64,000 nucleotides of DNA, from the NCBI GenBank assembly GCA_035505975.1, contig DATJQJ010000047.1, positions 70,704-134,703 of the forward strand, in the 5' to 3' direction. The DNA is from CAIKOD01 sp035505975. GTDB taxonomy: Archaea > Halobacteriota > Methanomicrobia > Methanomicrobiales > Methanospirillaceae. Shown one piece after another: positions 41,810 to 51,352 of the stretch. Below the pieces are notes generated by a model that did not search any database, had not been told where the DNA came from, and saw only the letters and a program-made list of their open reading frames with translations. The position numbers and the translations under genes are program-made. Each line of letters begins with the position of its first letter. Position 1 is the first letter of the stretch.

Positions 41810-42739
41810 ATGGTGTCCACGGACAGGAAACGGGAAAAAGTCCCTGATAAAGCAGGGAAGGCGAAAGTCCGTGGCGGGACCTGCACCGCAAAGAAAGAGA
41901 TTGCTTCACCTGATCCTCCGGGCGTCCGGAAATATCTCAACAACATCATCTGCGGCGATGCAGAAGAGGTAATGCGCAGGTTTCCGAAGAACGCGGTCGA
42001 TATCGTCATCACCTCCCCGCCCTACAATTTTGGGCATGCGTATGCACAGGACGAACACGACGACACGAGGGACTGGGACGAGTATTTCAAAAACCTCGGT
42101 GCTGTCTGGAAGCAGTGCTACCGCGTCCTCAAACCGGGGGGACGGATAGCGGTAAACATACAGCCACTGTTTTCCGATTATATCCCCACCCACCATATCA
42201 TCTCACACCAGCTGATGAAACTCGGCCTTCTCTGGAAAGCAGAGATCGTGTGGGAAAAGAACAACTATAATGCCAAGTACACGGCGTGGGGGAGTTGGAA
42301 ATCCCCTTCGATGCCGTACCTGAAGTACACGTGGGAGTTCATCGAGGTATTCGATAAGGAGACCCATAAGAAAGCAGGAGACCGGGATGCAATCGATATC
42401 ACCGCTACTGAGTTCAAGGAATGGGTCGTTGGAAAATGGTCGTTCCCACCGGAGATCAGGATGAAGGATTTTAACCATCCTGCGATGTTTCCCGAAGAAC
42501 TGCCACGGAGACTGATGAAACTGTTTTCGTACCAGGGGGATATTGTACTGGACCCGTTCAACGGTGCCGGGACAACAACGCTCGTCGCCCTCAAACTTGG
42601 CAGGAGATTCATCGGTATCGATATTTCGCCTGAATACTGTGAAAAAGCCCTTGCGAGGATCCAGGAGTTCGGCGACCTCGGTGATAATGATAACGAAGGG
42701 CAAAATTCCAGGGTTCTTAAATCGGGTGCCGGAAAGTGA
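41810..42739 (+). CDS. Orphan DNA methyltransferase, beta class (probable m4C)
   Basis: A 309-residue SAM-dependent DNA methyltransferase. Catalytic motif TSPPYNFG comes before the SAM-binding motif DPFNGAGTTT, which defines the beta class; the SPPY form is most common in N4-cytosine enzymes, although m6A is not excluded. The basic N-terminal 40 residues look disordered. No restriction endonuclease or specificity gene is near, so it is an orphan, with a regulatory or protective role possible. A TATA-like TTTTAATTC (about 41777-41785) lies about 30 bases before ATG 41810, so the mRNA may be nearly leaderless. Confidence 0.9.
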   Translation: MVSTDRKREKVPDKAGKAKVRGGTCTAKKEIASPDPPGVRKYLNNIICGDAEEVMRRFPKNAVDIVITSPPYNFGHAYAQDEHDDTRDWDEYFKNLGAVWKQCYRVLKPGGRIAVNIQPLFSDYIPTHHIISHQLMKLGLLWKAEIVWEKNNYNAKYTAWGSWKSPSMPYLKYTWEFIEVFDKETHKKAGDRDAIDITATEFKEWVVGKWSFPPEIRMKDFNHPAMFPEELPRRLMKLFSYQGDIVLDPFNGAGTTTLVALKLGRRFIGIDISPEYCEKALARIQEFGDLGDNDNEGQNSRVLKSGAGK

Positions 42740-42757
42740 CGAAGGGTACCCGCTGAT

Positions 42758-43525
42758 TTACAGGAAATCCCTGACAGAAGCGATGGAATCGATAACCATT
42801 TCGGGCTTCGGCTCCGCGGTTGAGGCGGCATGTTCGTCATATTTTCCGGTCTTCACAAGGACGCCCTGCAATCCTGACCTGATCGCCCCCCCGATGTCGC
42901 TGACGACATCGTCTCCGATCATGACTGCGTCTCCGGGTCGGACACCGATCGACGCGAGCGCCATATGGAAGTATTGGGGAGACGGTTTCCCCATCAGCAC
43001 GGCGGTTTCTCCGGTGGCGTATTCGAGGGCCTTCACGAAGGGACCGGCCGACAACATAAGCCCGTCGTTCCCCATCCAGTAGCGGTCCTTTTCAAGGGCG
43101 ATGATCCCAGCCCCTTCCCTGACCAGTCTGAATGCCCGTGTCATCGTGCTGTAATTGAAGTTGTCGCCGGCGTCACCGATGACGACAAAATCCACGTCGC
43201 AATCCCGGTGATAGTACCCTGCCTCATCGAATTCATCGGAGACATCTCCCGTGACAAGGAAATGGCAGGAGTTGTGTTCCGCTTTTGACAGGAATCCAAT
43301 AGCAGCAGTTGCAGGGGTGAAAATTTCGTTCGCACCGATACTGAACCCAAATTGGGAAAGACGTTTTCTAATAGTTTCCCGGCTTTTCCGGGTCGTATTC
43401 GAGAGGTACCTGATCAGGTATCCCCGGCCTTCGAGGTACCGTATCGCCTCAGGGGCGCCGGGAATGACCCGGTCACCGGTATACATGACCCCGTCCAAAT
43501 CGATCAGGATGCCCCTGGCCTTCAT
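42758..43525 (-). CDS. HAD-superfamily IIA sugar/nucleotide phosphatase (NagD-like)
   Basis: A 255-residue phosphatase. The nucleophile motif is ILIDLDGVMYTG, then LIRYLSNTTRKSRETI, a cap domain in the middle, and the C-terminal GDAVMIGDDVVSDIGGAIRSGLQGVLVKTG. NagD-like proteins remove phosphate from nucleotides or sugar phosphates; the substrate is not determinable here. Its start overlaps the end of the amidotransferase gene by four bases. Confidence 0.93.
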   Translation of the reverse strand: MKARGILIDLDGVMYTGDRVIPGAPEAIRYLEGRGYLIRYLSNTTRKSRETIRKRLSQFGFSIGANEIFTPATAAIGFLSKAEHNSCHFLVTGDVSDEFDEAGYYHRDCDVDFVVIGDAGDNFNYSTMTRAFRLVREGAGIIALEKDRYWMGNDGLMLSAGPFVKALEYATGETAVLMGKPSPQYFHMALASIGVRPGDAVMIGDDVVSDIGGAIRSGLQGVLVKTGKYDEHAASTAEPKPEMVIDSIASVRDFL

Positions 43526-44181
43526 TCACTCAGCCTCCCGAGAAAGCGGTCCATAATTTCCCGGCAAAACCTTCTGCTTCCGGCGATTTTTGAAGGAGTG
43601 GCCTGGAGAATCTCATCCCGGGCAGCCGGGTCTTTAGAATCCGTCCACTGCCTGATGATCTGTTCGGTCACTTCCGGGTGAAACTGCACCCCGATCGCCG
43701 ATCCACAGGAGAACATCTGGTTTGGTACCCGGTCACCGGTATAGAGAAGGGAGCTCCCCGGGGGCAGCTCGAAGCATTCCCCATGCCATTCAAATACCGA
43801 AATTTCATCTCCTTTCGTTCCGGGGCAGGACGGATTGCACTTCCTGATCGCAGTCCAGCCTTTCTCATCCTCGCATCGACCGACTTTTGAGGAGAACGAC
43901 GATGCGATGAGCTGGGCACCGAGGCAAACCCCGAGGAGTGGGACTCCGGACTGAACTGCCTGCCTGATAAGCCTCTTTTCCCTGGCAAGGTATGGGTACT
44001 CTTCCTCATCGTTCACACTCATCAACCCGCCAAGGAAGATATAATGGGAACTGGTGACCCGTTCGGGGACCCGGTCACTGTCAAAGGGCCTGATTATTTC
44101 GTATTCCAGCATTTTTTCTTCGATAATCTCAAGAATGTACCCGGGAGGTTCTCCGGGACCGTGCTGGAATATGGTGATCAT
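43522..44181 (-). CDS. Class I glutamine amidotransferase-like protein
   Basis: A 219-residue GATase1 protein. The nucleophile elbow GVCLGAQLIAS holds the catalytic cysteine, and GVQFHPEVTEQ holds the His and Glu of the triad. It resembles the GMP synthase-like amidotransferases that stand alone, without a synthetase partner, and its ammonia acceptor or substrate is unknown. It is coupled to the HAD gene by a four-base overlap. Confidence 0.9.
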   Translation of the reverse strand: MITIFQHGPGEPPGYILEIIEEKMLEYEIIRPFDSDRVPERVTSSHYIFLGGLMSVNDEEEYPYLAREKRLIRQAVQSGVPLLGVCLGAQLIASSFSSKVGRCEDEKGWTAIRKCNPSCPGTKGDEISVFEWHGECFELPPGSSLLYTGDRVPNQMFSCGSAIGVQFHPEVTEQIIRQWTDSKDPAARDEILQATPSKIAGSRRFCREIMDRFLGRLSE

Positions 44182-44359
44182 GGTACCAAGCTCATTTGAT
44201 ATGGTTCCTTAATGTCGTTTCTGTCGATGGGACAACCGGCCGGAGCCGGAGTTTCGGCCGCTGAGCCCGGCCCCCCGCTTTGTTCGGGACAGAAGATCTC
44301 ACTTTCACACCACCTGCCTATCCATTGAAATCACGGGTGTCATACATGCTCATATAATA

Positions 44360-45442
44360 ATGATCCCTGCAACCGGTTTCGACGAGGTGAGCAGACACTG
44401 GAAACTCTCGGCACGGAATTGTTCCGGGCCGGCCATTGCGAGAAACGACTCGGTGTTCAGGGCAGGGTTTCCGGGTTCATCGATTCTCGAGTCCCAATAC
44501 CGGCAACTGCAGGAGATGAAAACCGACCTCGAGGAACGGTATGCAGGTTTAGGCATCGGGGATGTCTTTTCGGGTGAAGTGCTGGATACCCCCGACGGCT
44601 CGTGTTTTCGTATGGTAACTGAGATTTTTGAAGAGTTCCCCCTGCCGTCTCCTGCGGAGATACGGGGAATACTTATGAACGATCTCACTCTTGTCCGGGG
44701 GATAGGTCCCGTGAAAGCAGGTCTGCTCCGGAGAAGAGGTTACCGGAGCATCGAAGATTTGAGACATAATAAAACGTTCAGACATGATGCGGAAATCTGT
44801 GAGAATATCATCGGATGGGGGGTCCCGGAAGAAATCATCGATCTGGTCAGGATGCGGCATCCCCCTTCCCACCCGCAGGCCGTTCTCTCTTCTGCCCTGC
44901 ACGGACAGGATGGTTTCTTGTTTGTCGACCTGGAAACACTTGGGTTTTTTTCAAGGCCGATCATACTGTTCGGACTTGCCGAATTCCAGAACCGGAAACT
45001 CGTCGTCTTTCAGTACCTCGTGCGGAATATGGAGGAGGAACTGGCAGCTCTTACCGAAACGATCGAACATGTCCGGAAAAAACCGGTCGTGGTTTCCTAC
45101 AACGGTAAGGCCTTCGATCTTCCCTATCTCATATCGAGGAGTGCTTTCTATGGCACGTCGACCGTCCGGGCAGGGTTCCACATCGACCTGCTCCATGTAT
45201 CACGGCGCATGTACAGGGGAATGGTCCAGGACTGCAGGCTCGCAACCATCGAGCGACATGTCCTCGATAACAGCAGGGCAGTCGATATCCCTGGTAGCCT
45301 GGTCCCCGAATTTTACGAATCATACCAGCGGACCGGAAACCCGGGGCCACTGATCCCGGTTGTCGGCCACAACAGGGAAGATGTCGTCACCCTTGCAAGG
45401 CTTCTTACCCATGTGTCTGGGGGGAACAGGTATGGGTGTTGA
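44360..45442 (+). CDS. HhH plus RNase H-like exonuclease, MrfB (YprB)-like
   Basis: A 360-residue protein. A helix-hairpin-helix stretch (LVRGIGPVKAGLLRRRGYRSIEDL, about 111-134) comes first. The exonuclease domain (about 185-350) has the DEDD residues D190 and E192 (FVDLET), D253 (NGKAFDLPYL) and D341 (GHNREDVVTL). In Bacillus, YprB (MrfB) works with the helicase YprA (MrfA) to repair mitomycin C damage. Here the helicase gene overlaps by 11 bases. The start at ATG 44360 is likely leaderless or short-leadered. Confidence 0.85.
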   Translation: MIPATGFDEVSRHWKLSARNCSGPAIARNDSVFRAGFPGSSILESQYRQLQEMKTDLEERYAGLGIGDVFSGEVLDTPDGSCFRMVTEIFEEFPLPSPAEIRGILMNDLTLVRGIGPVKAGLLRRRGYRSIEDLRHNKTFRHDAEICENIIGWGVPEEIIDLVRMRHPPSHPQAVLSSALHGQDGFLFVDLETLGFFSRPIILFGLAEFQNRKLVVFQYLVRNMEEELAALTETIEHVRKKPVVVSYNGKAFDLPYLISRSAFYGTSTVRAGFHIDLLHVSRRMYRGMVQDCRLATIERHVLDNSRAVDIPGSLVPEFYESYQRTGNPGPLIPVVGHNREDVVTLARLLTHVSGGNRYGC

Positions 45443-47741
45443 TGAGATCGTCGGCATGTTACATACGTCGCCTGAATTTTTAGGGAAAGTGGTCCATGTC
45501 GAGGCGATCCCCGAAAAAAAAGCAGTCTTCAGGGCGTGTTCAAGACCATTTCCCAAGCCGATTGCAGATTACCTCCAGCAACGGGACCTCCATCTCTACC
45601 GTCACCAGTGCGAAGCGGTCGATTCAGTCAGGGATGGGAAAGACGTCATCATTACGACGGCGACCGCATCGGGAAAAACCCTCGCCTTCAATCTTCCTGT
45701 TTTCGAAATTCTCAACAATGATCCCAGGGCCACTGCACTATACCTGTACCCGACAAAAGCCCTCTCCCATGATCAGCTGAAGACACTGCTGGAAATGGAA
45801 CTGCTGACCGGGATCGAGGCGTTTCCAGCCGTTTATGACGGCGATACGCCGAGAGATAAACGGGTGACGATCAGGAACCGCTCACGAATTGTTATCTCAA
45901 ATCCCCATGAGCTCCATTGCCTGCTCCCGTGGCACCACCAGTGGGCCTCGTTTTACCGGAACCTCGCGGTCATCGTGATCGACGAGGCACACCAGCACCG
46001 TGGTGTATCCGGGTCGAACATGGCATTCCTGATCAGGAGGCTCAGGCGTATCTGCAGGCAGTACGGGAAGGACCCGCTCTTCGTCCTCTCATCGGCAACG
46101 ATAGCAAATCCGGTTGCCTTTGCAGAGAAACTGACAGGAAAATCGGTAAGATGCATATCGGCCGACGGCTCTCCGCATGGTCCGAAACATTTCATCCTCT
46201 ATAATCCCTGTTCCGGCGGTCCCGGCGATTCTGCACCCTATAAAGAAAGTGGAAAGATCCTCGGCGCGTGCCTTGATGCAGGAATAAATACCCTCTGTTT
46301 CACCGGATCGCGAAAACTTACCGAGATTATTACGCTCCAGGTCAGGGACAGCATTATCAGGGAACGCAAGGGAGACCCCTCGCTCGTATCGGCATACAGG
46401 GCAGGGTATCTTGCAGAAGAGCGGCGGGCTATCGAGAACCTCATGAAAACCGGAGAACTGAAGGGGATCGTATCGACGAATGCTCTCGAGCTGGGCGTCG
46501 ATATCGGCATGCTGGACGCTGTGATAATGACGGGCTTTCCCGGGACGATTATGTCGACCTGGCAACAGGCCGGTCGGGCCGGCCGGTCATCTGGTGATTC
46601 GCTTGCAGTTCTTGTTGCTAATCCTGACCCGCTCGACCAGTATTTTATGAACCATCCGGCAATGTTTTTTTCCGCTTCCCATGAACAGGCCATCATCGAC
46701 CTTAAAAACCCGTATATCCTGTCCGGCCAGGTGCTCTGTGCATCGGCCGAAATCCCGCTCGTCCCCGAGGTCGACGCCGAGTTCTTCGGCAACGATCTCG
46801 GAGACCTGCTGATCTCGCTATCAGGCGAACAACTCGTCTGCAGGACCCGGCGGGGATGGATTTACTCGGGGACACAGAGACCGACGGAAATGGCCGGTAT
46901 TTCAAATATCACCTCCGACCTGTTCAAAATTGTCCTGGATGGAACGACTATCGAAACAATGGACCGGTCTCAGGCGTTCCGCGAAGCACATACGGGCGCA
47001 ATCCTGTATCACCAGGGAGAAAAATACCTGGTCCGGTCCCTCGACATAGAAAGAAAAATAGCCAGGGTCGAGCATACCGACGTCGATTACTACACAAAGG
47101 TACTCCAGTCCGTGTCGGTCGCGATCGTCAGCGAGATCTGCAACAGGGAGATCGGAAACTACCGGTTGTCGTTTGGGGATGTCCTGGTGACCGAAAAGGT
47201 CAATGCCTACCGGATTATCAGGTATGACACGACCCTCAGCGTCGAACCGCTCGATCTGCCACCGCTACAATTCCACACCAGGGCTTTATGGTTCAGGGTC
47301 CCTGAAGAGACCTGCCAGAAGCTGACGACAGGAGACTTCGACTGCGGAGGGAGCCTGCATGGTGCAGAACATGCCATCATCGCGATGATGCCATTCTATG
47401 TCATGTGTGACCGCAAGGATATTGGCGGGTTCTCGAGCCCTAACTTCCCAGGTACCGGAGACCCCACCGTCCTTATTTATGATGCCTACGAAGGGGGGAT
47501 AGGTCTCGCGGAAAATGCCTACGAACAATTCGAGACCATCGCATGTTCCACGCATGGCATGGTCAGCACCTGTGGTTGTGAAACCGGATGCCCTTCCTGT
47601 ATATACTCCCCAAAATGCGGAAATGACAACAAGCCGCTCGACAAGAAGGGGACAGTCCTGATACTCGGGGAAATTTCCCATCCGGTTCAGGATCAATCTT
47701 CTTCTCCGGGGACCACCGGAAAAGAACAGGAAATCCAGTAA
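45432..47741 (+). CDS. DEAD/DEAH helicase with DUF1998/MZB zinc domain, MrfA (YprA)-like
   Basis: A 769-residue SF2 helicase: Walker A TATASGKTLAF, DEAH box VIDEAHQHRG, motif III LSSATIANP, and motif VI QAGRAGRSSGD. The C-terminal zinc domain has four cysteines in CGCETGCPSCIYSPKCG, characteristic of MrfA. The partner exonuclease gene overlaps by 11 bases, so the two are co-translated. Start: ATG 45432, since the upstream extension is a shadow of the exonuclease gene. The likely role is DNA damage repair, by homology. Confidence 0.93.
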   Translation: MGVDEIVGMLHTSPEFLGKVVHVEAIPEKKAVFRACSRPFPKPIADYLQQRDLHLYRHQCEAVDSVRDGKDVIITTATASGKTLAFNLPVFEILNNDPRATALYLYPTKALSHDQLKTLLEMELLTGIEAFPAVYDGDTPRDKRVTIRNRSRIVISNPHELHCLLPWHHQWASFYRNLAVIVIDEAHQHRGVSGSNMAFLIRRLRRICRQYGKDPLFVLSSATIANPVAFAEKLTGKSVRCISADGSPHGPKHFILYNPCSGGPGDSAPYKESGKILGACLDAGINTLCFTGSRKLTEIITLQVRDSIIRERKGDPSLVSAYRAGYLAEERRAIENLMKTGELKGIVSTNALELGVDIGMLDAVIMTGFPGTIMSTWQQAGRAGRSSGDSLAVLVANPDPLDQYFMNHPAMFFSASHEQAIIDLKNPYILSGQVLCASAEIPLVPEVDAEFFGNDLGDLLISLSGEQLVCRTRRGWIYSGTQRPTEMAGISNITSDLFKIVLDGTTIETMDRSQAFREAHTGAILYHQGEKYLVRSLDIERKIARVEHTDVDYYTKVLQSVSVAIVSEICNREIGNYRLSFGDVLVTEKVNAYRIIRYDTTLSVEPLDLPPLQFHTRALWFRVPEETCQKLTTGDFDCGGSLHGAEHAIIAMMPFYVMCDRKDIGGFSSPNFPGTGDPTVLIYDAYEGGIGLAENAYEQFETIACSTHGMVSTCGCETGCPSCIYSPKCGNDNKPLDKKGTVLILGEISHPVQDQSSSPGTTGKEQEIQ

Positions 47742-48243
47742 CTCATTCGCATCCCGTCTTCTTAAATATGGACCGGTATACATCGGTTTACAGGACCTTT
47801 GAGCCGGATAAGATGTGCAGCGGTCTGGTTCACCGATTGAGTATCGAAACCACCGCGTCCAACTTAAACAACGATGTTCCGGGGACCTTTTTCAATATGG
47901 TCAAATTATTCGATTTCCGGGAACCTTCGGGATTAACCCTGTTGATAATGCGGTAAATAAAAATCGCTGCAATCAATATCTCCCCCGAATGAAAGGGAAG
48001 TTTGTCAGATGCTATTGAAACTCGGGTTTCCTTGATTTCCTTGGAATATCGCCTCCATCGGGACAGGGGAAACGGCGTAATCCCGGGCACACAAGATATG
48101 AGGGAGATATTCTTTTCAAATTTTTTTTTTACCTGGTTCTTGCGTTCTTTGGATCCAAACATCAAATTGCGAAAACGATATTTGTAGGGTATTCACCGCG
48201 AAGCTTAAAGTGATAAAATACGATCTTACCCTTATTTTTTCTT
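47742..48243. other. Intergenic stretch of about 500 bases
   Basis: Overlapping short frames occur on both strands (the longest 111 codons at 47830-48165, minus) but none looks like a protein family or has a ribosome binding site. A run of at least ten T at 48121-48130 could act as a terminator for plus-strand transcripts. Confidence 0.35.
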
Positions 48244-49578
48244 TTGATCGATGAAACCGATAACGTCAAAGAATTATTAAATAGAAACCACCAAGAAGAA
48301 ATTAACGGACTGTTTCTGTTGACTGATGATCATTCGCAACAACCATATATCAACCCAAAAATATGGCAGATTGTTTTGATTGCAGTTATCGCCATCGTAT
48401 TTACAGCGGTTTGGCTTGAAACATACGAGGCATTGAATGCAGTAATCTGGAATAACGGATTTATGCAGGACAACCGCTGGACGATCCCGGTATTTGTTCT
48501 ATTCTTCTCTTTACTGGTTGGCCTTTGTCTGAAATATTTAAACGCTCCCGATGTAATCCATGGCAATCTGACGGATTCAATGAAGGGCGATAGTGCTCAT
48601 TCCGATTATAAAAGGTTCCCTGGTACCCTGATATCATCATTTCTCTCCCTTTTTTCGGGGGCCAGTGTAGGACCCGAAGGCCCTATAGCGATACTTATCA
48701 TGGAAATTTCGGCCTGGATCCGGAATAAACTTAACATTATCAGCGAGGCCTCACTCGGATTTGACGTTGCTGCTCTGGCATCAGCATATAACGGCATTGT
48801 GGGTAGTCCCCTCTTCACTGCGATATTTGCAACAGAGTTCAATGTCGGAAAAAAAGATGCCCTGAAATTCCTGGTCTGGAATATGCTTGCCGGGGTCATC
48901 GGTTTTTTGTTCTTTTCCCTGCTCGGATTGCAATCATTTTACCGTCTGATGGTATTTCCCGCCATCGACACAGTTACCCTGCCGTACGTAATCTATGCAG
49001 TTGTTCTTGGTGTTCTTGGGGCGATAATTGCCATGCTGGTCGGACTGCTGATGCGGGGTATGGGATATGCCATTGAAAAAACGTTTAAAGAACGTATTAT
49101 TACCCGTATCCTCTTTGCAGGTGTAATAATCGGGGGAGTCTGTTATATCATCCCTGAACTGATGTTTTCAGGAGAGGCATCAATTCATTCGATTATCGGG
49201 AATCCAGCCCAGTTTGGAATTGCAATGTTGCTCGTCATGGCAGCGCTTAAGTTCGTACTTCTGGCATTATCTTTTAAAAGTGGATATCTCGGGGGTCCCA
49301 TATTTCCCACAATATTTGCCTGCACCATGACAGGTCTCGCATTAAGCCTTGCATTTCCCGGTGTACCTGTCGGGATATTTGTTTTATGCCTTGAAGTGGC
49401 AGTTATCACGCTTGTGTTAGGGGTGCCCCTGACTGCTATCCTGTTGATTGCGGTGCTTTCAAGCCTCAACCAGTATATGATCTCGCTGCTTGTTGTTTCG
49501 TCAGTTGTTGCGATTATGATGGGTTTTTTATTGCGAAAATTAAAAGAAAAACCTGGCGAGGAGAAAATTGCGGATTAG
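48244..49578 (+). CDS. ClC-family chloride channel or H+/Cl- antiporter
   Basis: A 444-residue membrane protein of the voltage-gated chloride channel family, with about ten to eleven hydrophobic segments. The motif GASVGPEGPIAIL contains the gating glutamate, typical of H+/Cl- antiporters, and GGPIFPTIFACTMTG is the second conserved block. There is no C-terminal CBS domain. The start is uncertain: TTG 48244 has no ribosome binding site, so a leaderless start is assumed. The region is AT-rich compared with the neighbours. Confidence 0.88.
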   Translation: MIDETDNVKELLNRNHQEEINGLFLLTDDHSQQPYINPKIWQIVLIAVIAIVFTAVWLETYEALNAVIWNNGFMQDNRWTIPVFVLFFSLLVGLCLKYLNAPDVIHGNLTDSMKGDSAHSDYKRFPGTLISSFLSLFSGASVGPEGPIAILIMEISAWIRNKLNIISEASLGFDVAALASAYNGIVGSPLFTAIFATEFNVGKKDALKFLVWNMLAGVIGFLFFSLLGLQSFYRLMVFPAIDTVTLPYVIYAVVLGVLGAIIAMLVGLLMRGMGYAIEKTFKERIITRILFAGVIIGGVCYIIPELMFSGEASIHSIIGNPAQFGIAMLLVMAALKFVLLALSFKSGYLGGPIFPTIFACTMTGLALSLAFPGVPVGIFVLCLEVAVITLVLGVPLTAILLIAVLSSLNQYMISLLVVSSVVAIMMGFLLRKLKEKPGEEKIAD

Positions 49579-49718
49579 CAGCATTAACCTGTGACACACA
49601 GAAAGCATTGCCGATAAATTTACGTTTCGATAGGAATTACTTGTTGTCGTTTTGATACTTATCCCTCATTTGTTAACTCCCGGTGGGGCCGGGAGAAATA
49701 GGATGGTATATGCAGTTT

Positions 49719-50393
49719 TCAAATTTTTCCTGTGCCGTTACCCATGTTTTTCAGTATTTTAACATTCCGGGATTCTGTCAGCATGTACAGGAGAATCAGG
49801 ATTATGAGGAAGAAAGTGCCGATAATATAACTCCCGATCACGTCACTAATCCAGTGTTCACCAAGGTAGATACGGGAAGGACCGATAAGGGTGATCAGAG
49901 AAATGCAGGTTATAAGTGATAGCCACCGTTTCCATCCGGTCAGATAATTCCAGGCAAGGAATCCGGAAAAGCCAAAGAATATTACGAAAAAAAGGACATG
50001 TCCACTGGGATAGGAATACTGGTTAAACGGCTGAAAGAGATCATACGGGTCAAGAGAGAAACCTGGCGGCCTGGGGCGGCCGATAATCGCTTTTAATGTA
50101 CCGGCGATTGCAGCGCTACTGATAAGAGTAAGTGCCACAAAAACCGTGTCAACCCATTTCTTTTTTACAGCGCAAATGGCTGCAACTGTTGCAACCAAAA
50201 TAACCGGGACAAATCTGTCTCCCAAAAAACTTACTGCAGCCATAATTGCGTCCAGCACCGGATTATGCCCGCCTATGAGTGCGACAGCAACTTCGATATC
50301 GATATGAAATACACCTATAACGTAGGCCGCAAGAGAAATAGCAAAACCTGAGAGAAACAATAAAATCAGGATCGCTATTATTTTCCAGTCCAT
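49719..50393 (-). CDS. PAP2-superfamily membrane phosphatase
   Basis: A 224-residue membrane enzyme with about five to six hydrophobic segments. The three PAP2 motifs are present in order: KAIIGRPRP, YPSGH and SRIYLGEHWISD. Family members dephosphorylate lipid phosphates such as polyprenyl pyrophosphate. In an archaeon, recycling of the dolichol carrier used by AglB is a reasonable guess, but no sequence feature proves it. Confidence 0.92.
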   Translation of the reverse strand: MDWKIIAILILLFLSGFAISLAAYVIGVFHIDIEVAVALIGGHNPVLDAIMAAVSFLGDRFVPVILVATVAAICAVKKKWVDTVFVALTLISSAAIAGTLKAIIGRPRPPGFSLDPYDLFQPFNQYSYPSGHVLFFVIFFGFSGFLAWNYLTGWKRWLSLITCISLITLIGPSRIYLGEHWISDVIGSYIIGTFFLIILILLYMLTESRNVKILKNMGNGTGKI

Positions 50394-50459
50394 ATTATTA
50401 CTTCACTGGTGTTCGTTCACGATAAATGGGTTCCCGATAAAATCTCACCCGTTCAAGGA

Positions 50460-51032
50460 CTATTTCTGGTACCCCACGATGATGAGGGGACTTTTAATTA
50501 TCTTTTTATAATTGCGTACTTTCTTAATGACGTCGCGGTAATCGTAAAAGAAAATTTCATAGGTTGCCCAGAATGATGCCCAATTTGCAATGACGAGAAT
50601 GAATCCTATCATGACCGTATACCATGTTTCGGTAACGAGGTTAACACTAAATAAGTATACAAAAATAGTCGCAAGGACAGCATTCAGCAATGCAATCATT
50701 CCGCTTTCGATTCCACTCCGTTTCACAAGTTTCTTTTTGTGATCCAACTCCGGTAAGAGAAGGGTAAAATGTCTTTTAATCGTTGCGGGAATTATCAAAT
50801 AAGCATCTGGAGGGATCTCTTTCTCAGGTAGTTCAATTACGAGATCCATCGGTTCTTTCAGATAATACTCGTCGACATACCCGGACAAGATCTCCTCCGC
50901 ATGTTCGGAAATTTCCCTTTCCAGAAGAGGTCGTGTATCAGATTCATCAAATAATTGTGTCAAAGAAATAAACCTGAATGTGAGTGTGACGTGCCTATGC
51001 TTTTTGTCTTTTTGCACAGTAATAATTCTCAA
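50460..51032 (-). CDS. Conserved membrane protein of unknown function
   Basis: A 190-residue protein. The first 100 residues are soluble and charged. Two hydrophobic segments follow (about 108-130, GMIALLNAVLATIFVYLFSV, and 134-155), and a short basic tail ends the chain. I recognise no family. It lies upstream of the PAP2 gene on the same strand with a 66-base gap and could share its transcript. Confidence 0.7.
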   Translation of the reverse strand: MRIITVQKDKKHRHVTLTFRFISLTQLFDESDTRPLLEREISEHAEEILSGYVDEYYLKEPMDLVIELPEKEIPPDAYLIIPATIKRHFTLLLPELDHKKKLVKRSGIESGMIALLNAVLATIFVYLFSVNLVTETWYTVMIGFILVIANWASFWATYEIFFYDYRDVIKKVRNYKKIIKSPLIIVGYQK

Positions 51033-51256
51033 AATATTTCCTTAGTCTGAATATAGTAAGTGCATATATATTTTTTAAGGCGATTGTAAAATATCTGCCC
51101 CTTTATCGGTTAAAAGGCAGGCTGTGAACAACAGGGAGCTAATCAAAGGGAAGAGGGATTCAAATTTTATTTCAAGAAGAAACGGGGCGGGTCTTACGAC
51201 GGAAAAATAATCGCAGATTCATGACCTGAATGAGACGAAAATAACGCTATTTATCG

Positions 51257-51352
51257 TCAGAAAATTCCACTCCAGAACTTCCACCGGATGTAGAATCCGA
51301 CAACCAGGACGATGATAAGTGCGACAACTACCATCCACCATCTTAATTTCAC
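51257..51352 (-). CDS. 31-residue membrane peptide
   Basis: A very small gene: GTG 51352 preceded by a strong ribosome binding site GGGGAGGG seven bases upstream. The product is one hydrophobic helix (WWMVVVALIIVLVVGFYI) with basic and aromatic flanks, ending FWSGIF. Such single-helix peptides often tune a larger membrane complex. The ribosome binding site and the clean hydrophobic helix are the only evidence. Confidence 0.6.
   Translation of the reverse strand: MKLRWWMVVVALIIVLVVGFYIRWKFWSGIF

Noticed and set aside
47830..48165. A 111-codon minus-strand frame after the helicase
   Set aside because: No ribosome binding site, no family likeness and an unlikely mixed composition; treated as non-coding.
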